This document shows positions 59,185 to 64,000 of a stretch of DNA of 64,000 nucleotides, piece by piece (position 1 is the stretch's first letter; each line of letters begins with the position of its first letter). The position numbers and the translations under genes were made by a program. Source of the stretch: Actinomycetota bacterium. GTDB taxonomy: Bacteria; Actinomycetota; Thermoleophilia; Gaiellales; Gaiellaceae. The notes beneath the pieces are model-generated. The model was not told the origin of the DNA, did not search any database, and saw only the letters and a list, made by a program, of their open reading frames with translations. The stretch spans positions 22,011 through 86,010 of the forward strand of contig PLJC01000022.1 in NCBI GenBank assembly GCA_003139545.1. Direction: 5' to 3'.

Positions 59185-60567
59185 ATGGTTGCTGCCATTT
59201 CCGCAGGTCACCCTGCCACCGCCGAGGCAGGTGTCGAGATCCTCGCCGAAGGCGGATCGGCGGCGGACGCCGCCGTCGCCGCCGCGCTCGCGTCCTGCGT
59301 CGCCGAGACGGTGATGACCGGGCTCCTCGGCGGCGGCCACGCCATCTACTGGGACGCAGCCGCCGGCCGGGCGCGCAATCTCGACTGTTTCTGCGCGGTG
59401 CCCTCGGGATCGGGCGGTGAGCTCATCGGGCTCGACGTGCCCTTTGGCGAGGAGTTCGTCCACTACTCAGTCGGGGCGGCCAGCTGCGCCGTGCCCGGGG
59501 TCGCGGCCGGCCTCGGCGCGCTGTGGGAGGCGCACGGCCGCCTGCCGTGGGCGCGGCTCGTCGAGCCGGCGCTCCGGCTCGCCCGCGCCGGCGTGGAGAT
59601 GCCGCCCGCGCACGCCTCGTGCCTCGCCATGCTCGAGCCCGTCATGACGATGCGCGAGGGCGCACGCATGTACGCGCCGGGCGGCCGGCTGCTGCAGGCG
59701 GGCGACCGACTCGAGCAGCCCGGTCTCGTCGCGGCGCTCGAGTCGCTCGCCGACGAGGGCGCGGCCGGCGCGTATACCGGGACGATCGGACTCGCGCTTC
59801 TGGCCCTGTCGGACGAGCGCGGCGGGCTCGTCACCGCCGACGATCTCGCCGACTACGAGGCGCGCTGGACCGAGCCGGCGGAGGCTGCGTGGCTCGGACT
59901 GCACTTCCTCACGCGCAGCGGGCTCTCCGGCGTGCCGGAAACGCTCGAGCGGCTACCGCGGCTGCGCGGGCTCGCGCCGGCGGACCGTGTCCTCGCGCTG
60001 CTCGCGGCGCTCGACGGCACATCCGGGCCGGAGACGCACACGACGAACCTCGTCGCCGTCGACCACGACGGCAACGCGTGCGTCCTTACCACGAGCCTCG
60101 GGCTCGGCTCGGGCGATTGGCTGCCCGACCTCGACCTGCACCTGAACAGCATGCTCGGCGAGGTCGACCTGCTCGTCGGCGCCCTCGAGCCAGGCGAGCG
60201 CATGCAGAGCATGATGGCGCCGAGCGTCGTGCTCGACGACCGCGGGCTCGCGCTCGCGATCGGCGCGGCCGGCGGCACGCGACTGCGTACGGCACTCGTC
60301 GGCGTCACCGCGGGCATCCTCGACGAAGGGCTCACCCCGCAAGAGGCGGTGGAACGGCCGCGCGCGCATCCCGCTCCGGGTGTCGTCAATGCCGAGCCGG
60401 GCGTGGACGAGGACGCACTTGCACAGCTGGAGTCGTCGGGCCTGCGCGTTCGGCGCTGGCCCGCGCTGCACCACTACTTCGGCGGCGTCAGCGGAATCGG
60501 GCGGCGAGGCGCGGCGGCCGACCCCCGACGGAGCGGTGTCGCGCTTTCGGTTCGAGAGCGAGCCTGA
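59185..60567 (+). CDS. Gamma-glutamyltranspeptidase-like protein, short form
   Basis: 460 residues, against ~530-580 for GGT. Ntn-type fold: GHPATAEAGVEILAEGGSAADAAVAA at the N-terminus (the GGNAxDA-like motif), GLLGGGHAIYW, SVGAASCAVPGVAAGL, and the autoprocessing Thr in ETHTTNLVAVDHDGNA. Later IGAAGGTRLRTALVGVTAGIL. There is no signal peptide, unlike typical GGT, so it is likely cytoplasmic; acylases and amidohydrolases of unknown substrate share this fold. Some glutamate-binding residues cannot be confirmed. It is inserted on the plus strand between ribF and rpsO, and its 3' end overlaps a small gene on the other strand by 80 bp. Confidence 0.82.
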   Translation: MVAAISAGHPATAEAGVEILAEGGSAADAAVAAALASCVAETVMTGLLGGGHAIYWDAAAGRARNLDCFCAVPSGSGGELIGLDVPFGEEFVHYSVGAASCAVPGVAAGLGALWEAHGRLPWARLVEPALRLARAGVEMPPAHASCLAMLEPVMTMREGARMYAPGGRLLQAGDRLEQPGLVAALESLADEGAAGAYTGTIGLALLALSDERGGLVTADDLADYEARWTEPAEAAWLGLHFLTRSGLSGVPETLERLPRLRGLAPADRVLALLAALDGTSGPETHTTNLVAVDHDGNACVLTTSLGLGSGDWLPDLDLHLNSMLGEVDLLVGALEPGERMQSMMAPSVVLDDRGLALAIGAAGGTRLRTALVGVTAGILDEGLTPQEAVERPRAHPAPGVVNAEPGVDEDALAQLESSGLRVRRWPALHHYFGGVSGIGRRGAAADPRRSGVALSVRERA

Positions 60568-60712
60568 CCGGGATCCACCCGACGTACCCGCACACGGGGC
60601 AGCCCGGATTCATCTCGCTCGTCCCGCCGATGGTGGGCTTCGCGTACACGGCGCCGCATTCGAGGCAGCGCACGCTGGCGAGCACCGCCAGCCGGTTGGA
60701 CGTGGAGTTCAT
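60488..60712 (-). CDS. Small zinc-ribbon protein
   Basis: 74 residues, ATG 60712 with GGAAG 5 bases upstream; an earlier ATG (60724) has no such site. Four cysteines as CLECG...CPVCG (spacing of about 20) make a rubredoxin-type zinc ribbon, with YAKPTIGG and VGWIP around it. The C-terminus is Arg-rich. Similar small ribbon proteins occur in actinobacteria without known roles. Coding capacity is supported by the Cys pattern, but the gene overlaps GGT-like DNA by 80 bp (60488-60567), and codon bias on the opposite strand could create open frames, so confidence is moderate. Confidence 0.5.
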   Translation of the reverse strand: MNSTSNRLAVLASVRCLECGAVYAKPTIGGTSEMNPGCPVCGYVGWIPVRLALEPKARHRSVGGRPPRLAARFR

Positions 60713-60754
60713 AGCGGCTTCCATACCGAGGAAGATGCCGGCCGCCGGAAAAAC

Positions 60755-61621
60755 TCACGCTGGGCGTCGGGCCTCGCGCGTGCGGCGAACGTCGCCGGCG
60801 ATCGCCTCCACGAGCTCCGCCTCCGACTCGAAGGCCGCCTCGTCGCGCAGCCGCTCCCAGAGCTCGACCACGAGCCGGCCGCCGTACAGGTCGCCCTCGT
60901 AGTCGAGGAGATATGCCTCGACGCGCCGATCCGTGCCGCCGAAGTGCGGGTTCGTCCCGATCGACACGGCGGTCCGGCGGTCGAGCGCGGCACCGGCGTA
61001 GATGCCGAGCGCCGGGACGAGCAAGCCGGGCGCGACGTCGAGGTTCGCGGTCGGGAACCCGAGACCGGCTCCGCGATGCGCGCCGTGCACGACCGTTCCC
61101 TCCACCTCGGCAGGCCGGCCGAGCAGCTGCGCCGCCTGCCCCACTTCGCCCGCCGCCAACAGACGGCGGATGTGACTCGACGACACGTTGTCGACGATCG
61201 GCACGCGGCGGACGTCGAAGCCCATGCGCTCCAGGAGCGCGAGGTCGCCCGAGCGGCCGCTCCCGAAGCGGAAGCCGTCACCGGCGGCAACGACCTCCGC
61301 GCCCGCCGCGCGGAGGATCGATTCGGCGAACTCCTCCGCCGGCAGCTCGGCGAGCCCCGGGTCGAACCGGCACACGAGCACGTCTTCGATGCCGAGCTCT
61401 GCGAAGAGCTCGATCCGCCGCTCGAGCGACGTGAGGAGCTCGACCGGCTCGCCGAAGACGGTGCGCGGATGCGGATCGAAGGTGACCACCGCCGGCCGCA
61501 GCCCGGACGCGGTCGCCGCCTCGAGCACGCGGGCGTGACCGCGGTGGACGCCGTCGAACGTGCCGACCGCGACCGCGCGGCGCGCCGGCTCGAGCTCCTC
61601 TGGGCGGTGCGCGACGTTCAC
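60755..61621 (-). CDS. ribF: Bifunctional riboflavin kinase/FMN adenylyltransferase
   Basis: Makes FMN and FAD from riboflavin. 288 residues. The N-terminal adenylyltransferase has VAVGTFDGVHRGHARVL (HxGH-type motif) and SSSHIRRLLAAGEV. The C-terminal kinase has HRGAGLGFPTANLDV and PHFGGTDRRVEAYLLDYEGDLYGGRL. GTG 61621 in a GTGA overlap with the truB stop is chosen over an upstream start (61735), which would add 38 non-family residues. truB-ribF-rpsO is a conserved bacterial order. The only insertions between ribF and rpsO are the zinc-ribbon and GGT-like genes. Confidence 0.95.
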   Translation of the reverse strand: MNVAHRPEELEPARRAVAVGTFDGVHRGHARVLEAATASGLRPAVVTFDPHPRTVFGEPVELLTSLERRIELFAELGIEDVLVCRFDPGLAELPAEEFAESILRAAGAEVVAAGDGFRFGSGRSGDLALLERMGFDVRRVPIVDNVSSSHIRRLLAAGEVGQAAQLLGRPAEVEGTVVHGAHRGAGLGFPTANLDVAPGLLVPALGIYAGAALDRRTAVSIGTNPHFGGTDRRVEAYLLDYEGDLYGGRLVVELWERLRDEAAFESEAELVEAIAGDVRRTREARRPA

Positions 61622-62277
61622 AGCGCGGCGAGCACCTCCTCCTCGCTCATGAGCCTGCTCGGCTCGAAGGCCTCCGGCGGAACAGCATCCTCGACCGAGA
61701 ACGGCCCCACCTCGGTCCGGCGGAGTGTGCGGCAATGCCCGCCAAGCGCGTCTGCGATGGCGCGGATGTACGTTCCGGAGCTGACGCGGAGATCGATCGT
61801 CACCGTCGTCTCGTCGCGCTCGACGACGTCGAGGGCATGCACGATCGAACGCCGCAGCGGCATTTCGACTTCCACTCCGCGCCTGTGCAGCTTGTACGCA
61901 CGTTCGCCGCCGATCTTCACGGCGGACGCGGCCGGCACGGGCAGCTCGATCTCGCCGCGCAGACGCTCGACGTCGAGCACCGCCGGCGGGTCGTGCCGTT
62001 CGACCACCTCTCCCTCGGGATCGCCGGTCGTCGTCGTGGCAGTCAGGTCGATCGTCGTCAGGTAGCGCTTGTCGAGCCCGACGAGGTGCGGCGCGAGCTT
62101 CGTCGCGCGTCCGGACAGCAGCAGGAGCAGCCCGGTTGCGAACGGGTCGAGCGTGCCCGCGTGCCCCGTGCGCGCTCCGGTGACGCGGCGGATCTGCGCG
62201 ACGATCGCGAACGACGACGGGCCGGCGGGCTTGTCGACGAGCGCGACGCCTGCAGGCTCAAGCGCTCGCGCGGGCAC
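61618..62277 (-). CDS. truB: tRNA pseudouridine synthase B, short form
   Basis: Makes pseudouridine 55 in tRNA. 219 residues, so it has the catalytic domain and little else; the PUA-type C-terminal domain of larger TruB proteins is missing or reduced. Catalytic Asp in HAGTLDPFATGLL, substrate Tyr in DKRYLTT, PPAVSAxK-type block as PVPAASAVKIGGERAYKLHRRG, and RVSSGTYIRAIADALG. GTG 62277 gives VPARALEPAGVALVDKPAGPSS, a normal start, and lies 20 bp inside nrnA. The frame upstream (to 62412) is Arg/Ser-rich and not TruB-like. Confidence 0.94.
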   Translation of the reverse strand: MPARALEPAGVALVDKPAGPSSFAIVAQIRRVTGARTGHAGTLDPFATGLLLLLSGRATKLAPHLVGLDKRYLTTIDLTATTTTGDPEGEVVERHDPPAVLDVERLRGEIELPVPAASAVKIGGERAYKLHRRGVEVEMPLRRSIVHALDVVERDETTVTIDLRVSSGTYIRAIADALGGHCRTLRRTEVGPFSVEDAVPPEAFEPSRLMSEEEVLAAL

Positions 62278-63265
62278 GTTGCTCCACGAACCCGTCGCGG
62301 ATGATCGCGGTGATCTCGTCGATGGATGCATCGCTCGAGAAGCCTGCGGCCTGGCGATGACCGCCTCCGCCGAAGCGTCGCGCGATCGCCGACACGTCGA
62401 GCTCGTCGACACTCGAGCGCAGCGAGACGCGCCGCGTCGGCCGGTCCGCGCCCGGCGGCTCGCGGATGAGGACGGCGAGCTCCGAGCCCTCGACGGCGCG
62501 GAGGTAGTCGATGATCCCTTCCGAGTAGGCCGCGACAGCGCCGACCTCCGTGAAATCGCTCTGCAGCAGCACGGAGACGATGATGCGACCGCCCTCGAGG
62601 ACCTGCGCGCGATCGAGAGCGCGTGCGAGCAGCTTCAGCTTCGCGAACTCGACCGACTCGTACACCTGCTGGAAGACCGCGTGCACGTCGGCGCCGGCCT
62701 CGACGAGCTCCGCGGCGAGGCGCAGTGCCTTCGGCGTCGTGTTCGTGTACTGAAAGCGGCCGGTGTCGGTGACGAGCGCGATGTACAGCGGCTCGGCGAT
62801 GTCGGAGGTGATCTCGACACCGAGCTCGCGGAAGACGTCGCGCATGACCTCGCCCGTCGACGACGCCTGCGCGACGATGAGGTTCACGTCGCCGAAGCGC
62901 GAGTTGTCGTGGTGATGGTCGATGTCGAGCTTGAGCTTCGCGGCCAGGAGCGGCTCGGGGTCGGGGCCGATGCGATCCGCCTTCGCGCAGTCGACGGCGA
63001 CGAGCACCCGCCCGGAGATGTCGGCCGGAACTTCGCGCGTCAGGTCGTCGAGCGGCATGAACCCGTACTCGCGCGGGATGGGCGAGTCGCCGCTGAGATA
63101 CATGACGGCGTCCTTGCCGAGCTGTCTGAGTGCGAGCGTCGTCGCGAGCAGCGAGCCGAGGGAGTCGCCATCCGGGTTCTCGTGGCTGACCACGACAAAG
63201 CGGTCGTTCGCGCGAAGCGCGTCGACCACGGCCTGCAGGTCACTCGTCGTTTGGGGCGAGCTCAT
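62258..63265 (-). CDS. nrnA: Bifunctional oligoribonuclease/PAP phosphatase (NrnA-type, DHH family)
   Basis: Degrades nano-RNAs and, in characterised homologues, 3'-phosphoadenosine 5'-phosphate. 335 residues, ATG 63265. DHH domain: VSHENPDGDSLGS, then LDIDHHHDNSRFG with the His-His pair, and LVTDTGRFQY. DHHA1 domain: LRSSVDELDVSAIARRFGGGGHRQAAGF. It follows rbfA with a 26-bp overlap and overlaps truB by 20 bp. It works downstream of PNPase and RNase J/Y in finishing RNA decay. Confidence 0.94.
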   Translation of the reverse strand: MSSPQTTSDLQAVVDALRANDRFVVVSHENPDGDSLGSLLATTLALRQLGKDAVMYLSGDSPIPREYGFMPLDDLTREVPADISGRVLVAVDCAKADRIGPDPEPLLAAKLKLDIDHHHDNSRFGDVNLIVAQASSTGEVMRDVFRELGVEITSDIAEPLYIALVTDTGRFQYTNTTPKALRLAAELVEAGADVHAVFQQVYESVEFAKLKLLARALDRAQVLEGGRIIVSVLLQSDFTEVGAVAAYSEGIIDYLRAVEGSELAVLIREPPGADRPTRRVSLRSSVDELDVSAIARRFGGGGHRQAAGFSSDASIDEITAIIRDGFVEQRARASA

Positions 63266-63584
63266 CGATGAGGTGGGTCATGCGCACGCCGCGCTCGACC
63301 GTCGGATCGTACTCGAAGGTCAGTTGAGGGGTTCGTTTCATTCTCAGTTCCCGCGCCAGCCGTCCCTGGAGCAGCCCATGGGCGGCGGCCAGCCCCTGGA
63401 GGGAGGCCTGCCGCTTGCGGGGAGAGCCGAAGACGCTCACGAACACGGTCGCCTGCCGGAGGTCCGAGGTCGTGTCGACTCCCGTCACCGTCACGAGGCC
63501 GATGCGGGGATCTTTCAGTTCGAGGAGCGCTTCGGCCAGCACCTGCCGCACCGACTCGTTCACCCTGCGCATTCGGTCGGGCAT
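63240..63584 (-). CDS. rbfA: Ribosome-binding factor A
   Basis: 114 residues, ATG 63584. KH-like fold protein required for 16S maturation and 30S assembly. Family motifs: RMRRVNESVRQVLAEALLEL, DPRIGLVTVTGVDTTSDLRQATVFVSV and the late LRMKRTPQLTFEYDPTVERGVRMTHLI. In most actinobacteria nusA-infB precede it; here the gene upstream is a chromate-transporter gene, so either that order is broken or infB lies further away. The 3' end overlaps nrnA by 26 bp. Confidence 0.95.
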   Translation of the reverse strand: MPDRMRRVNESVRQVLAEALLELKDPRIGLVTVTGVDTTSDLRQATVFVSVFGSPRKRQASLQGLAAAHGLLQGRLARELRMKRTPQLTFEYDPTVERGVRMTHLIDELAPNDE

Positions 63585-63590
63585 GACGCC

Positions 63591-64000
63591 TTAGTGTCGC
63601 AGGGGCGCGCCTGCGAGTGCGGCGATGACGCCCGCAGCTCCGGCGAGGAGCAGCGTGAGGACGATGCTGCGCCGTAGCAGGAGGAGGACGACGGCAGCCG
63701 CGGCGAGGACACCGAACTGCCAGTTCTCGTGCAGTGCACGGGCCAGCGGCACGGCCGCCCCGACGATCGCGCCGATCGCGGCCGGGCCGGCTCCGTCGAG
63801 AAAAGCGCGCGCCCGAACATCCCTGCGGATGCGGTCGAAGCGGTCGCCGCCGACGAGGACGAAGGCGAACGAGGGCGTGAAGGCGACGAGCGCGGCGAGG
63901 AGGGCGCCGCCGATGCCCCGCGCTGCGTAGCCGACAACGGCGACGGTCTGGACGACGGGGCCCGGTGTGACTTGACCGAGGGCGACGGCGTTCAGGAACT
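63591..64000 (-). CDS. Chromate transporter ChrA family, C-terminal part (cut by window edge)
   Basis: An open minus-strand frame runs from the right edge to TAA 63591-63593, 6 bp before rbfA. It reads FLNAVALGQVTPGPVVQTVAV, GYAARGIGGALLAALVAF and GGDRFDRIRRDVRARAFLDG, which are hallmarks of the C-terminal half of ChrA (with the NAVALGQVTPGPV motif). Three or four hydrophobic segments follow. No start is within the window. It would be a proton-coupled exporter of chromate or sulfate-like anions; single-domain or fused forms cannot be told apart from this fragment. Its position next to rbfA is unusual. Confidence 0.85.
   Translation of the reverse strand, partial: FLNAVALGQVTPGPVVQTVAVVGYAARGIGGALLAALVAFTPSFAFVLVGGDRFDRIRRDVRARAFLDGAGPAAIGAIVGAAVPLARALHENWQFGVLAAAAVVLLLLRRSIVLTLLLAGAAGVIAALAGAPLRH

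Overview
This window is about 64 kb of high-GC, almost intergenic-free DNA from an actinobacterium. Gene order is the best clue. One block, read on the minus strand from the right edge, is rbfA - nrnA - truB - ribF - rpsO - pnp - M16 peptidase - dapB - dapA - rnj - ftsK. The other is rodZ-like - cinA - thpR - recA - recX - rny - miaB - miaA - dapF - hflX - dut. Both are classic actinobacterial backbones. The MurT/GatD lipid II amidation pair and a meso-DAP (succinylase) pathway fit a Gram-positive wall. A deep actinobacterial class such as Thermoleophilia is plausible, but that is inference. No rRNA, tRNA, CRISPR array, integrase or intact transposase is visible, and no gene-free stretch exceeds about 215 bases.

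Layout. 1-7.9 kb: two sigma-70 genes tail to tail, a class II amidotransferase, a cupin, an HNR-repeat protein, murT-gatD, a Nudix hydrolase, dut and hflX. 7.9-12.3 kb: the DAP genes dapE-dapC-dapD face dapF-miaA. 12.3-21.9 kb: membrane proteins, miaB, an ABC exporter (one ATPase, two permeases), a GT2 glycosyltransferase and a secreted GH3 glucosidase. 21.9-28.7 kb: rny, recX, recA, thpR, cinA, a rodZ-like gene and an NrtR-type regulator. 28.7-31.8 kb: nadB-nadC-nadA, divergent from nrtR. 32.2-37.3 kb: a BMP-type nucleoside ABC importer. 37.4-46.9 kb: a P450, ftsK, a hydrolase-cyclase fusion, a nucleoside-salvage operon (LigB-like protein, nucleoside hydrolase, ribokinase) and rnj. 47-54.4 kb: dapA, a flavin disulfide reductase, an osmoprotectant ABC importer, dapB and an M16 peptidase. 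54.6-64 kb: a GAF-GGDEF cyclase, pnp, rpsO, a GGT-like gene, ribF, truB, nrnA, rbfA and a truncated chrA.

How the parts work together. Five DAP enzymes plus a DapF homologue supply meso-DAP for the wall whose lipid II is amidated by MurT/GatD. NrtR probably controls de novo NAD synthesis. The BMP importer, nucleoside hydrolase and ribokinase form a nucleoside uptake and breakdown route. RNase Y, RNase J, PNPase, NrnA and RbfA are RNA-turnover and ribosome-assembly functions.

Most notable signals: (1) a DapF homologue in which both catalytic cysteines are serine and part of the N-terminal region is missing; (2) a family of small paired palindromes with GG-N4-A-N4-CC cores, one of them inserted in frame inside nadB; (3) a 168-bp MITE with perfect 16-bp ends that sits exactly in the dapA-rnj junction and supplies the dapA stop codon and the rnj ribosome-binding site; (4) a perfect GAAC-ATAT-GTTC LexA-type operator inside thpR, upstream of recA.
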